A DNA stretch of 64,000 bases from QKTW01 sp052161885 (lineage in GTDB: Bacteria; Bacteroidota; Bacteroidia; Chitinophagales; Chitinophagaceae). The notes beneath the pieces are model-generated. The model was not told the DNA's origin. It made no database searches and was given only the letters and a program-made list of their open reading frames with translations. Positions 7,880-17,319 of this stretch are shown here, piece after piece. Position 1 is the stretch's first letter. Each line of letters starts with the position of its first letter. The stretch lies in contig CP197396.1 of NCBI GenBank assembly GCA_052161885.1, positions 4,960,001-5,024,000 of the forward strand. The letters are read 5' to 3'. The position numbers were made by a program, and so were the translations under genes.

Positions 7880-7918
7880 TCCAATTAATAATTGTCAATT
7901 ATTAATTGTCAATAGTCA
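7880..7918. repeat. Short attaat/attgtcaat repeat tract
   Basis: An intergenic tract made of repeated 'aattaataattgtcaatt' and 'attgtcaatagtc' units. Similar phrases (ctattcactattgac, aatcaatagtgaa) occur at 21721-21740, 39540-39560 and 52974-53020. It is noncoding and its role is unknown. Confidence 0.5.
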
Positions 7919-7944
7919 AATTCGTGATTTGTCTGTTTCTTGAT

Positions 7945-7952
7945 TATTTTTG
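7945..7952 (+). promoter_or_regulatory. -7 promoter element of the E2 gene
   Basis: TATTTTTG followed by C matches the Bacteroidota -7 consensus and lies 33 nt before the E2 start codon. Confidence 0.5.
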
Positions 7953-7985
7953 CAGCACTTATAATAAAACTACAAATAGCTATTT

Positions 7986-9329
7986 ATGGCCATCGTTGAT
8001 TTAGTAATGCCCAAAATGGGCGAGAGCATTATGGAAGCTACCGTCCTGAAGTGGCATAAAAAGCCGGGTGATGCCGTGAAAATGGATGAAACCGTGCTGG
8101 AGATCGCTACGGATAAAGTGGATAGTGAAGTGCCCTCCACTGCTGCGGGTACCATTACTGAAATTCTTTATAAGGAAAATGATGTGGTACCTGTTGGTAC
8201 CGTCATTGCCAGGATAGATACTGTGGGAACCGGTGCCGCTGTACCTGCTCCCCAGGCTGCTGCACCTGTACAGGCTGCCGCACCGGTTGCCCAGGCCGCA
8301 GCTCCTGCTGCCCCGGTAGCTGCCGCGTCTGCACCTGTTGCCGGTGGTAATCGTTTTTACTCGCCACTGGTGCTGAATATTGCAGCTACAGAAGGCGTAA
8401 GCATGGCCGAACTTGAAAAAATACCAGGTACCGGCAGTGAAGGCCGTGTGACCAAAAAAGATATTCTCAGCTACGTTGCCGGTCGTGGTAACGGTGCAGC
8501 CCCGCAGCCTGCAGCCACTCCTGCTCCGCAGCCTCAACCGGCAGCGCAGCCTGCTGCAGCTCCTGCTCAGCCGCAGGTTCAGGCACAGCCGGCTCCTGCA
8601 TCAGCGGCGTCTTATGGCGGAAATGTAGAGATCATTGAGATGGATCGTATGCGTAAATTGATCGCTGATCATATGGTGCGCAGCAAGGCTACTTCTCCGC
8701 ACGTTACCAGCTTTACTGAAGCTGATGTTACCAACCTGGTGCGCTGGAGAGAGAAAGCCAAAAAAGAATTTGAAAAGAAATACGGTGAGAAAATCACCTT
8801 CACCCCGATATTTATTGAAGCAATCACCAATTGCATCCGTAAGTTCCCGATGATCAACAGCAGTGTAGACGGCAACCAGATCATTGTGAAGAAGGATATT
8901 AATATCGGCATGGCTACAGCATTGCCAAGCGGCAACCTGATCGTACCGGTTATTAAAAATGCCGATACCAAAAACCTGATCGGTCTTTCAAAAGACGTGA
9001 ACGGGCTGGCTAATGCTGCGCGCAGCGGCAAGCTGAAGGCAGACGATACGCAGGGCGGTACATTTACGATGACCAATGTCGGCACTTTCGGCAGCCTCAT
9101 GGGTACACCCATCATTAACCAGCCGCAGGTAGCTATACTGGCGGTAGGTAGCATTAAAAAGCGACCTATGGTGCTTGAAACTCCGGAAGGCGATGTAATT
9201 GCTATCCGTCATATGATGTACCTTTCTCTGAGCTACGATCATCGCATTGTTGACGGTTCACTGGGTGCCAGCTTCCTTACTGCTGTTGCCAATGAACTGG
9301 AAAATTTCGATCCGAACAGAGCGATATAA
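7986..9329 (+). CDS. Dihydrolipoamide acyltransferase (2-oxo acid dehydrogenase E2)
   Basis: 447 residues with the full E2 layout. A lipoyl domain (residues 1-78) carries the lipoylated lysine in EIATDKVDSEVP (Lys44). It is followed by Ala/Pro-rich flexible linkers (about 80-120 and 165-210), an E3/E1-binding domain (SPLVLNIAATEGVSMAEL to GRVTKKDIL, about 122-160) and the acyltransferase core with the catalytic DHRIVDG (His419, Asp423). E2 moves acyl groups from the E1 decarboxylase to CoA. The lipoyl motif and length fit branched-chain or generic E2 proteins of Bacteroidota, but the acyl substrate cannot be decided because no E1 or E3 gene is adjacent. Confidence 0.9.
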   Translation: MAIVDLVMPKMGESIMEATVLKWHKKPGDAVKMDETVLEIATDKVDSEVPSTAAGTITEILYKENDVVPVGTVIARIDTVGTGAAVPAPQAAAPVQAAAPVAQAAAPAAPVAAASAPVAGGNRFYSPLVLNIAATEGVSMAELEKIPGTGSEGRVTKKDILSYVAGRGNGAAPQPAATPAPQPQPAAQPAAAPAQPQVQAQPAPASAASYGGNVEIIEMDRMRKLIADHMVRSKATSPHVTSFTEADVTNLVRWREKAKKEFEKKYGEKITFTPIFIEAITNCIRKFPMINSSVDGNQIIVKKDINIGMATALPSGNLIVPVIKNADTKNLIGLSKDVNGLANAARSGKLKADDTQGGTFTMTNVGTFGSLMGTPIINQPQVAILAVGSIKKRPMVLETPEGDVIAIRHMMYLSLSYDHRIVDGSLGASFLTAVANELENFDPNRAI

Positions 9330-9370
9330 ACGCACTTCGGCTACGCTCTGCGTGACCTGAGGAAATAATT

Positions 9371-9407
9371 AAAACACCCGGCAAATCAGGAATTTGCCGG
9401 GTGTTTT
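9371..9407 (+). terminator. Terminator of the E2 gene
   Basis: A perfect 16-bp stem (aaaacacccggcaaat with atttgccgggtgtttt, 5-nt loop) ending in TTTT, 41 nt after the E2 stop codon. Confidence 0.9.
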
Positions 9408-9679
9408 AATATATGTAATATTTGCATAGGTAATATCTGTTTTTCATAATAACTCTGTACGATATATCGTTTATCTATAAAATTATATAAGTGCTTATTG
9501 CTGAAATGTTCATATTCATATATTCACTTTTCATTGTACCTTGCGCGCGGTAAATTCACATCGCATCATTAACGTAAAAGAGAACATTTACCCATATTTT
9601 AAAACGTACACTTATCATTTTTAATATAATATGTAAAGCATATTATATTATGTGTATGTGTTGTTTATAATCGTAAATT
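9408..9679. other. AT-rich intergenic region before the histidine kinase
   Basis: Very AT-rich and without an ORF; together with the terminator it makes a 350-nt gap. The notable element is a 12-bp perfect inverted repeat at 9622-9650 directly ahead of the kinase gene. Confidence 0.5.
9622..9650. promoter_or_regulatory. 12-bp inverted repeat upstream of the kinase gene
   Basis: taatataatatg (9622-9633) pairs perfectly with catattatatta (9639-9650) across 5 nt. It lies 30 nt upstream of the kinase start and could be an operator or part of the 5' leader. Being pure A/T-rich sequence, it could also be chance. Confidence 0.35.
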
Positions 9680-11671
9680 ATGATAACTAAGAATCGTTTT
9701 CTACTGCTCATTACCGGGTTATTATTTTTCACGGCGTGCGGCAGGCGTCAGGCAAATACAGAGGTACGAACATTACAGAAATTGGTTGATAAGCCCGCCT
9801 GGGCAGTTTGCGATACTATGATGGCTTTGTTTCGTAGCCCCAGGAATATAGATCCGGACAGTATTATTACAGTTCTTAAAACTGAATTGAAAAAATATCC
9901 TTATCAAACAGATTCTGCAACGCATGCCTGGCTGACCGTGAATATAGGACAGGCATATGGTTATAAAGGGGAGCTGGATTCACTGGGCGATTACTGTTTT
10001 CATGCACTGCCTTATTTTGAAAGCCATCCGGATTTTTTGTTGCCGCTGAATATGTGTTATACCGGTATCGGGTTTAACATGCTCGTGAAGCAGGAAAATA
10101 TATACAAAGCAAATTATTACAGTACCAAAGCTGCAGCTTTATGCCTGTTGCCCACGACAGATACGTCGCTGACATATGATTTGAAAGTGCAGAGCCTCAA
10201 TGACGGATCCCAGTCAAACCGTACATGTAAGCTTTATACACAGGCATTGCACTTTGCAAGGGAGTCTTTCAAAATTGCTTACCCGCACCGGTATAATATT
10301 AAGAACGCATATTCACGTGCCCTCGCAGAACTGGCAGATAATTATACGAGCCTGAAGAAATTTGACTCATCTCTTTTGTGGTTGCATGCTGCAGACCGGT
10401 GGAATGACACTATAAAATCAGCGTATGCCCAAAGAAACAATTATGATGCATGGTCTAATTATTATTATACCATAGGCCGTTATGACAGCTGCCTTGCATA
10501 CTGGAAGACAATGACTCCCAGGCCTAATGTTAATTCAAGGTTTGGTATTGCAGCTAACTTTCTTGAATTATATAGCCGCCTGCATCAGCAAAGCAATGCT
10601 GCTGAAAATTTAAAGATATGCAGCGGATTGGCAGATTCTGTAGCCGAAGACAATGCCATGCTTTCGTTTTCTTCTGCAAAAACATTATACCTGATATTAT
10701 ACGGAGACAGGGCAGATGCTGAAAAGTCTTTTTTGGATTTTCAGAAAAAGAACGAAGCATTTTATGACAATGAGCGAATGAAGATTTTTGCAACCATAGA
10801 GCCGGAATACAATCTTGCAGAGAAGCAAAAAAGGATAGACAAGCTGAATTATGTAAATAAAGCTGCTGCTGATGAGATCAGGCAAAAAAATAACCTGCTT
10901 GTTATCACGGTACTGGCTATTTTGTTATCTGTTGTTGTCATTATGGTTCTGCTGCTGCTATCACGTCAGCGCAAATTGCAGGCGACCAATCAACTGATCA
11001 TAACGCAACGTGATAAAGCAGAACTGGAACAGAAACTATTGCGAACGCAGATGGATCCGCACTTTATTTTTAATTGTATTGTAGCGATAAAGCAATACAA
11101 CAAACAAGGCGATGCTGCTAAAGCCAATGAATTTGTGGATGCGTTTTCTTCGCTGATCAGGCTTACGTTTGAAATGGGAACAGAGACCTTCGTGTCCCTG
11201 GAAAAAGAACTGGCATACCTTACACAATTCATTTTTATTGAAAAGGCAAGATTTAACGATCAGTTTGATTTTTCATTGACAAAGAAACTGACAGCACCTG
11301 AAACTGCAGTGCCTGTACCGGCCATGCTGCTGCAGCCTATCATTGAAAATGCAGTAAGGCATGGTGTATATCACCTGACGGACCGCAGAGGGATGATAAG
11401 TGTAGACATAACTCAAAAAGAAAATAATATTGTAATAGTGATAACGGATAATGGCGTTGGCAGAGAGCAGAGCAGGTCATTCAGACAATCATTGTACAGC
11501 GGAGCACTTAACAGTACCGTGGTGAATATGAAACGTATCGATATCCTGAACCAGCTTTTTAATAACCAGATATCGCTTAAAACAGAAGATGTTCTGGATG
11601 CCGGCGGTGCAGTTGCCGGAACCCGTGTTACTATATCTTACCCTGTATCAATTCAGCAGTTAAACCCATAA
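9680..11671 (+). CDS. LytS-type sensor histidine kinase with TPR-like sensor region
   Basis: 663 residues. The N-terminus has a hydrophobic signal ending LLFFTACG, a plausible lipobox. About 380 residues of helical, TPR-like repeats follow, then one membrane helix (LLVITVLAILLSVVVIMVLL, about residues 408-427). The cytoplasmic kinase is of the His_kinase (LytS/YehU) class: QMDPHFIFN with His461, N-box LQPIIENAVRHG and ITDNGVG. The tetratrico-type region would sit in the periplasm. It forms a two-gene unit with the LytTR regulator 6 nt downstream. A lipid anchor together with a membrane helix is unusual, and the signal may instead be uncleaved. Confidence 0.88.
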   Translation: MITKNRFLLLITGLLFFTACGRRQANTEVRTLQKLVDKPAWAVCDTMMALFRSPRNIDPDSIITVLKTELKKYPYQTDSATHAWLTVNIGQAYGYKGELDSLGDYCFHALPYFESHPDFLLPLNMCYTGIGFNMLVKQENIYKANYYSTKAAALCLLPTTDTSLTYDLKVQSLNDGSQSNRTCKLYTQALHFARESFKIAYPHRYNIKNAYSRALAELADNYTSLKKFDSSLLWLHAADRWNDTIKSAYAQRNNYDAWSNYYYTIGRYDSCLAYWKTMTPRPNVNSRFGIAANFLELYSRLHQQSNAAENLKICSGLADSVAEDNAMLSFSSAKTLYLILYGDRADAEKSFLDFQKKNEAFYDNERMKIFATIEPEYNLAEKQKRIDKLNYVNKAAADEIRQKNNLLVITVLAILLSVVVIMVLLLLSRQRKLQATNQLIITQRDKAELEQKLLRTQMDPHFIFNCIVAIKQYNKQGDAAKANEFVDAFSSLIRLTFEMGTETFVSLEKELAYLTQFIFIEKARFNDQFDFSLTKKLTAPETAVPVPAMLLQPIIENAVRHGVYHLTDRRGMISVDITQKENNIVIVITDNGVGREQSRSFRQSLYSGALNSTVVNMKRIDILNQLFNNQISLKTEDVLDAGGAVAGTRVTISYPVSIQQLNP

Positions 11672-11677
11672 TGTTAT

Positions 11678-12421
11678 ATGAAGACCATTATTGTTGAAGA
11701 TGAGATCACTTCACAACAATATCTGATAGAAATATTAGAATATAATTTCCCGGATATTGAAATATTGGCCATTGCAGATAATGTGCCGGAAGCTGTAGAG
11801 GAGATCATCAGGCTACGCCCGGATATTATCTTTATGGATGTCAATATAAAGAAAGGCACAGGCTTTGACGTGCTGGCCAGACTGCCGGAAATAACTGCCG
11901 AGATCATTTTTACAACAGCATTCAATCAGTTTGCTATAGATGCATTCAGGTATCATGCAGTTGATTATCTGCTGAAGCCGCTCATTGACAAACAGGTGAT
12001 CGAAGCCGTGAAGTTATGCCGGTCACGCATAGAGCAGCAAACCCGTAACCAGCAGATCATAAGCCTGTTGCGGGAGTTAAAACAACCGGGCATGCCGCAG
12101 CCTAAAATCGGCATTCCTACAGCTGACGGTATTAATTTCTTTGAATTCAACGATATAGTATTTGCGGAAGCTAAAGGAAGCTATACAGAGCTACGTTTAA
12201 AAAACGGAACAAAGATTACAACATCCAAAAAGCTGAAGGAAATAGAAGAAAGTCTTACCCAACCGGTATTTTTCCGCATTCATAATTCTTATGTTGTAAA
12301 CATCGGGTATATAAAAAAATACCTGAAAGGCAGGGGAGGATATGTGGTGCTTACAGATGATACGTCATTACCTGTTTCTTCAACCAGAAAAGATGAATTT
12401 CTAAAGCAGTTTGGCGGATAG
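11678..12421 (+). CDS. LytTR-family response regulator
   Basis: 247 residues. The receiver domain (residues 1-120) has the phospho-acceptor Asp54 in FMDVNIKKG, acidic residues VEDE at 6-9 and the conserved Lys in LLKPL. The C-terminal LytTR DNA-binding domain runs from about 140 to 245 (FAEAKGSYTELRLKNG, FFRIHNSYVVNIGYIKKY, LPVSSTRKDEFLKQF). It is the partner of the upstream kinase, with a 6-nt gap. LytTR regulators bind paired direct repeats; the target genes are not evident here. Confidence 0.92.
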   Translation: MKTIIVEDEITSQQYLIEILEYNFPDIEILAIADNVPEAVEEIIRLRPDIIFMDVNIKKGTGFDVLARLPEITAEIIFTTAFNQFAIDAFRYHAVDYLLKPLIDKQVIEAVKLCRSRIEQQTRNQQIISLLRELKQPGMPQPKIGIPTADGINFFEFNDIVFAEAKGSYTELRLKNGTKITTSKKLKEIEESLTQPVFFRIHNSYVVNIGYIKKYLKGRGGYVVLTDDTSLPVSSTRKDEFLKQFGG

Positions 12422-12456
12422 CGGTAATAATATTTAGGCATTGCTTAGTTCAATAA

Positions 12457-12487
12457 AAAAAGCCCGGATTTTTATTCCGGGCCTTTT
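12457..12487. terminator. Bidirectional terminator
   Basis: A GC-rich stem agcccgga/tccgggc flanked by A-run and T-run sits between the convergent LytTR regulator and zinc protease genes. Confidence 0.8.
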
Positions 12488-12505
12488 TATTAAATGCGTT
12501 AAAAT

Positions 12506-15043
12506 TTATCCTTTTGGCGAGAGCGCTATTTTAATACGTTCTGCAACATCCTGCAGATGATATTTGCTCATTTTATCCGTAGTACCGGGAATAGCAGCTA
12601 CGATTTGTGTACGCAGGCTTGCCAGTTCTGCACGTGCTACTGAAGTGACATCTGTATTCTTTACACTGCTGCCGAAAAGTGCCGCGAGTGATGCAGGTAA
12701 ACCAGCCGTTGCCCCTGCCTGCTGCGGATATACCAGGTTTATCAGGTCTTCCACATAAGCTTTCTGCAGGTTGCGGCGGTAACCGTCAATCGCTTTTTTT
12801 GTTGCCAGTTCGCTCCACACTCCTTTGCGTACATCGCTCATCATAGCGTCGAGTGCATAAGTTTTGGAGGAGCCGAAGCGTGTTGCACAAATAGCAAGCC
12901 TGTTGAGGCGCGAACCCGAAAGCAGGCTGCCCAGTATACCAGTCTGGATGCTGGTTACCATATCCGATGAAACGGGGTTGCTGAATTTATTGATCACTTT
13001 TTTGTCCAGCAGCCATTCCGGTGTTTCAAACAGCTGCTTGTTCAGGAATGCAACTGCATCTTTCTGGATGGCTTTAGGTGTAGGTTCGTATACATCGCCG
13101 GTCTGCTCAATGCTTTTCGGCGTTTCATATACACCGCCCACATTTTTCAGTACATGGCCCATATAGCGGCTGTACTGGCCAACAAGCGATGAATACATTT
13201 CCTCAAGATTGTCGTAACGGTCGGCATCTTCTTTGGTCCAATCCTGCAGGTTTACAAGAATGCGTTTCAGATTCTTGATGCCATATTCGCTTGCTTTCAT
13301 GTTGTTGTCGCTCAGATCTTCTGTTTGCGAACGCGGGTCAAACGGGTTGGTTTCTGTACCAAACCACAGGCGTGGATTGGCTTTCAGGCTGTCAATGATC
13401 CATTTGTTGACAATCTTTTTGTCCTCATGTACATCTTTTGCCCAGCTGGGACTGTAGCCCCACTGTATCGCCCACATATCATACTCGCCGATGCGTGGGA
13501 ACAGGCCTGTTTCTGAAATATTATCTTCGGGTTGTGCCACGTAGTTAAAGCGGGCATAGTCCATGATAGAGGCCGTGTGTCCGTGTGCTTCCACCCATGC
13601 TTTATTACGGAGCAATTCTACCGGTGTACGGCTGCTGCTGCCCATATTGTGACGCAAGCCAAGTGTGTGGCCTACTTCATGAGAAGATACGAAGCGGATC
13701 AGTTCACCCATCAGCGAATCGTTAAACTTCATGCTGCGGGCACGCGGATCAACGGCTGCGGTCTGTATCATATACCAGTCGTGTACCAGCTTCATCACAT
13801 TGTGATACCAGCCTATGTGGCTTTCCAGTATCTGGCCGCTGCGCGGATCGTGTACATTGGGGCCATAAGCATTTTCAATATCCGAAGCCAGGTAACGGAT
13901 CACGGAATAGCGTGCATCTTCCAGGTTCATGCTGGAATCTGATGGCCATTCCTTGGCCATGATGGCATTTTTGAAACCGGCACGCTCAAATGCTTTCTGC
14001 CAGTCGTTTACGCCTTGTATCAGGTATGGACGCCATTTTTTTGGGGTAGCAGGATCAATGTAATAAACGATCGGTTTCTTGGGTTCTACGAGTTCACCGC
14101 GTTTCCATTTATCCATGTCTTCTGCTTTGGGCTCCAGCCGCCAGCGTACGATAAATGTTTCATCATCTGTTTTCTGCTGGTCGTCGCCAAAGACAGTGTA
14201 GTCATCTGCAAAGAATCCTACACGGGGATCGAACAGGCGGCGCGCCATTGGTTTTTTAGGCAGCAGGATAAATGAGTTGTTCATCTCAAGCGTCACCACA
14301 CCAGATGCCATAGCAGCAGGGAAGATAGCCGTAGACGGTTGTCCGAAGCCACCGGGTGAAGGCATGCTGGCTGCGTTGAACGTACGTACGGTCTTTACTT
14401 CTGTATTGATCGGGTACGTATTGATGCTGGAAATATAGCTGCGGTCGCCCACCTGGCCTGTTATGCCAAACCTGCGCTTGGTAAAAGGATTAAGGCTTAC
14501 CGGCTGGTTGTCTCCTTTGAAGAAGTCGGTTACATCAATAACCACAGAACCGGAATCTTTACCCAGCGCCTTGATATCAAATGATGCGGCAATGGGATTG
14601 AGATTTGAGTTGGTAACAGCCTTATAAATATCATTGGTGCTGTCTGCCACACTGATGGTGGTCACCACACGCAGGAATATATTTTTATTGGGGCCTCTTT
14701 CCCATTCAATGGTCTGCTGGTTTTCAAGTTCACCGGCATAAACACCTACGCCGCCGGCAATTTTGCTATAACGGGTGGTTACGATCATTTCACGGCCAAG
14801 CAGCTCGCCGGGTATTTCAAAATACCATTTGTCGCCTACTTTGTGGACATTAAACAGGCCTTTTTTGGTTTTCGCCTTTGCGGTGATCACTTTTTCATAA
14901 GGCTGTACGCCGGCTTTGGCAGCAGCGGCAGCACGGGCTATAGAGTCTTGCTGCTTAGGTGTAAGCGGCTCAGGTTTTTTATGCCGGGCACCAGCTGTAA
15001 GGCTGAACATTATAGCCGGGAGGAGCAGATATTTTTTATTCAT
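12506..15043 (-). CDS. Secreted zinc metalloprotease (DUF5117/DUF5118/DUF4953 type)
   Basis: 845 residues with a signal peptide (MNKKYLLLPAIMFSLTAGA). The zinc site HEVGHTLGLRHN lies at residues 455-466, with His455, Glu456, His459 and His465. This is the layout of the large zincin family annotated in Bacteroidota as zinc-dependent metalloprotease: an N-terminal domain (GLFNVHKVGDKWYFEIP), a central domain (YYIDPATPKKWRPYLIQGV), then the catalytic and C-terminal domains. It probably acts in the periplasm or outside the cell; no T9SS sorting domain is seen. It is a single gene on the minus strand with no partner. Confidence 0.88.
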   Translation of the reverse strand: MNKKYLLLPAIMFSLTAGARHKKPEPLTPKQQDSIARAAAAAKAGVQPYEKVITAKAKTKKGLFNVHKVGDKWYFEIPGELLGREMIVTTRYSKIAGGVGVYAGELENQQTIEWERGPNKNIFLRVVTTISVADSTNDIYKAVTNSNLNPIAASFDIKALGKDSGSVVIDVTDFFKGDNQPVSLNPFTKRRFGITGQVGDRSYISSINTYPINTEVKTVRTFNAASMPSPGGFGQPSTAIFPAAMASGVVTLEMNNSFILLPKKPMARRLFDPRVGFFADDYTVFGDDQQKTDDETFIVRWRLEPKAEDMDKWKRGELVEPKKPIVYYIDPATPKKWRPYLIQGVNDWQKAFERAGFKNAIMAKEWPSDSSMNLEDARYSVIRYLASDIENAYGPNVHDPRSGQILESHIGWYHNVMKLVHDWYMIQTAAVDPRARSMKFNDSLMGELIRFVSSHEVGHTLGLRHNMGSSSRTPVELLRNKAWVEAHGHTASIMDYARFNYVAQPEDNISETGLFPRIGEYDMWAIQWGYSPSWAKDVHEDKKIVNKWIIDSLKANPRLWFGTETNPFDPRSQTEDLSDNNMKASEYGIKNLKRILVNLQDWTKEDADRYDNLEEMYSSLVGQYSRYMGHVLKNVGGVYETPKSIEQTGDVYEPTPKAIQKDAVAFLNKQLFETPEWLLDKKVINKFSNPVSSDMVTSIQTGILGSLLSGSRLNRLAICATRFGSSKTYALDAMMSDVRKGVWSELATKKAIDGYRRNLQKAYVEDLINLVYPQQAGATAGLPASLAALFGSSVKNTDVTSVARAELASLRTQIVAAIPGTTDKMSKYHLQDVAERIKIALSPKG

Positions 15044-15150
15044 TGCTGTGGTTAATGTATTGGTAACAGAAAAGTAAATGTAAGGCGAAGAAGGATTCGA
15101 AGTATAACCCTCAATGCGGGATGGGGCGGTTTTTTAGAAATTTCCATAAA

Positions 15151-15183
15151 ACAAAAAAAATCCCGGATGCTCAGCACCCGGGA
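15151..15183 (-). terminator. Terminator of the transketolase gene
   Basis: A stem tcccgg-tgc/gca-ccggga with one bulged base on each side (15161-15183), followed on the minus strand by eight T. It is located 26 nt after the transketolase stop codon. Confidence 0.75.
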
Positions 15184-15208
15184 CTCTGTATCTTAAAATT
15201 GTAAAAAC

Positions 15209-16048
15209 CTAGTAGTCACCCAGTGTTTCAGGAAGCTGCGCCAATGCCGATTCCAGCTGTGCATCGCTCGGAGCAATACCATGCCACTCGTGTGTGCCTT
15301 CCATAAAGTCTACACCTTTACCCATTTCTGTTTTCATGAGTATACAGGTTGGTTTGCCGCCACCCACAGCTGCTTTGGCCTTAGCGAGCGTATCCAGCAC
15401 TTCCGCCATGTTATTGCCGTCCATTTCCAGTACGTTCCAGCCAAATGCTTCAAACTTGGCATGCAGGTTACCGAGATCCATTACTATTTTGGTAGGGCCG
15501 TCTATCTGCTGGCCGTTTACATCTATTGTGGCAATCAGGTTATCCAGTTTATGATGTGCAGCAAACATGATAGCTTCCCAGTTCTGGCCTTCCTGCAGTT
15601 CGCCGTCGCCATGAAGTGAGTACACAATATGGGAATCGTTATTGAGCCTTTTGGTATAAGCGGCACCGGAAGCAACACTCATACCCTGGCCGAGAGAGCC
15701 GGAAGCAATACGTACACCGGGCAGATGCTCGTGTGTGGTAGGATGGCCCTGCAGGCGTGAGTCTATTTTACGGAATGTAGCCAGCTCGCTGATGGGGAAA
15801 TAACCCGAACGTGCCAATACGCTGTAAAACACCGGAGAGATGTGCCCATTGGACAGGAAGAACAGATCTTCACCGATTCCGTCCATAGAAAAATCTGTCT
15901 TGTGTTCCATCTGGTGGAAGTAAAGGGCCACCAGGAAATCCGTACAGCCGAGGGAGCCACCGGGGTGACCACTTTGTGAGGCATGTACCATTCTTACTAT
16001 ATCACGGCGTACTTGTGAGGCTGTTTGTTCCAGTTTTTGCAAATCCAT
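15209..16048 (-). CDS. Transketolase, N-terminal (ThDP-binding) subunit
   Basis: 279 residues, the N-terminal half of a split transketolase. The conserved features are SGHPGGSLGCTDFLVALY, HISPVFYSVLA, the GQGMSVA loop, and the ThDP/Mg motif GDGELQEGQNWEA with downstream IDVNGQQIDG. Split transketolases need a second subunit of about 310 residues carrying the pyrimidine and C-terminal domains, normally encoded next door. No such gene is in this window; the upstream neighbour is mutY on the other strand. A TAATTTTG -7 element lies at 16076-16069 on the minus strand. Confidence 0.88.
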   Translation of the reverse strand: MDLQKLEQTASQVRRDIVRMVHASQSGHPGGSLGCTDFLVALYFHQMEHKTDFSMDGIGEDLFFLSNGHISPVFYSVLARSGYFPISELATFRKIDSRLQGHPTTHEHLPGVRIASGSLGQGMSVASGAAYTKRLNNDSHIVYSLHGDGELQEGQNWEAIMFAAHHKLDNLIATIDVNGQQIDGPTKIVMDLGNLHAKFEAFGWNVLEMDGNNMAEVLDTLAKAKAAVGGGKPTCILMKTEMGKGVDFMEGTHEWHGIAPSDAQLESALAQLPETLGDY

Positions 16049-16068
16049 TAGTGCAGCAAATTGTGGCG

Positions 16069-16076
16069 CAAAATTA
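16069..16076 (-). promoter_or_regulatory. -7 promoter element of the transketolase gene
   Basis: TAATTTTG followed by CG on the minus strand, about 20 nt ahead of the start codon, fits TAnnTTTG. Confidence 0.5.
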
Positions 16077-16194
16077 TACTATTGAAAGCATTTTTTCAGC
16101 GGTTTTTTTAATGCTGCAAATAAGTAAACAGTAACTGGCAAGTGGCGGGCAGGCCTGTAGCTATTTTGATTCTGCTCCTGTAACTTGCACAACG

Positions 16195-17274
16195 ATGAAG
16201 GAGAAAAAGGCAGCGCAGCAATTTTTTACCCGTGTACTTATAGGCTGGCATCATACCGGCAATGACCGGCAGCTGCCCTGGAAACAGGAAAAAGACCCTT
16301 ACAGGATATGGCTTTCTGAAGTGATTTTACAGCAAACCCGGGCGCAGCAGGGGCTTCCGTATTACCTGAGGTTTACAGAAGCGTACCCTACAGTAAAAGA
16401 TATGGCCAGGGCAGAGGAAGCGCATGCTTTCCGGCTGTGGCAGGGGCTTGGGTATTACAACCGCTGTAAAAATATGCTGGCAACAGCGCGTTATATAGCT
16501 GATGAGCTGAAGGGAAAATTTCCTCGCAGTTATGAAGGATTACTGCAGCTCAAAGGAATAGGGCCGTATACCGCATCGGCTATCGCGTCATTTGCCTTTG
16601 GGTTGCCACATGCCGTGGTGGATGGAAACGTATACCGCGTTCTGTCCCGTTTTTTCGGCATTGAAACACCTATTGACAGCACGGAGGGAAAAAAACAATT
16701 CCAGGAGCTGGCAACAGAGCTGCTGGATACAAATGATCCTGCTGCTTACAACCAGGCAATTATGGACCTGGGCGCTACTGTTTGTACCCCGCAGTCGCCC
16801 GTTTGCGATGAATGCCCGCTGCAGCAGCATTGTTTTGCATTTCAGAAAGGAGTGATACGGGAACTGCCCGTAAAGAGCAAGAGACAGTCGGTACGAAACC
16901 GGTACTTTCATTACCTGTTGCTGCACCGCGGTAACGAAATATGGATACATAAACGCACCGGCAAAGACATCTGGCAGAACCTTCATGAACCATTACTTAT
17001 AGAAGATGTAACAGCGCTGGACACCAATACTTTGGCTGGGACGGATCAATGGAAGGAGGCGGGGCTGCCGGAAAATATACCGGTGGCCTATGAAGGCTCA
17101 CTGAAGCAACGGCTGACACACCAGCTGATAGAGACGCGTTTCTATAGTATAAAGATCGGCGATACAGTAAAACTGCCTGATAATGATGGTATGTGGGTGG
17201 ATAAGAATGACTTAAAAAAAATGGCATTTCCCAAAACGGTTGTTTCTTTTTTTGAAAAAAAATTATACTTTTAG
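16195..17274 (+). CDS. mutY: A/G-specific adenine glycosylase
   Basis: 359 residues. MutY removes adenine mispaired with 8-oxoguanine in the GO repair system. Evidence: the catalytic glutamate in WLSEVILQQTRA (Glu42), the helix-hairpin-helix LKGIGPYTASAIASFAFG, the catalytic Asp in AVVDGNVYRVLSR, and the [4Fe-4S] cysteines in a Cys-x6-Cys-x2-Cys-x5-Cys pattern (VCTPQSPVCDECPLQQHC). The C-terminal third is a NUDIX-like 8-oxoG recognition domain. It is followed 45 nt later by ssb and then gldE, a gene order common in Bacteroidota. Confidence 0.95.
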   Translation: MKEKKAAQQFFTRVLIGWHHTGNDRQLPWKQEKDPYRIWLSEVILQQTRAQQGLPYYLRFTEAYPTVKDMARAEEAHAFRLWQGLGYYNRCKNMLATARYIADELKGKFPRSYEGLLQLKGIGPYTASAIASFAFGLPHAVVDGNVYRVLSRFFGIETPIDSTEGKKQFQELATELLDTNDPAAYNQAIMDLGATVCTPQSPVCDECPLQQHCFAFQKGVIRELPVKSKRQSVRNRYFHYLLLHRGNEIWIHKRTGKDIWQNLHEPLLIEDVTALDTNTLAGTDQWKEAGLPENIPVAYEGSLKQRLTHQLIETRFYSIKIGDTVKLPDNDGMWVDKNDLKKMAFPKTVVSFFEKKLYF

Positions 17275-17319
17275 AATTCAAGGTTATAATCTTTATTTAA
17301 TTGAAAAAAAGGACGTAAA

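Noticed and set aside
7330..7905. 191-residue plus-strand ORF across the YtxH gene and the following spacer
   Set aside because: It runs antisense to a small gene with a clean terminator and through a noncoding repeat tract.
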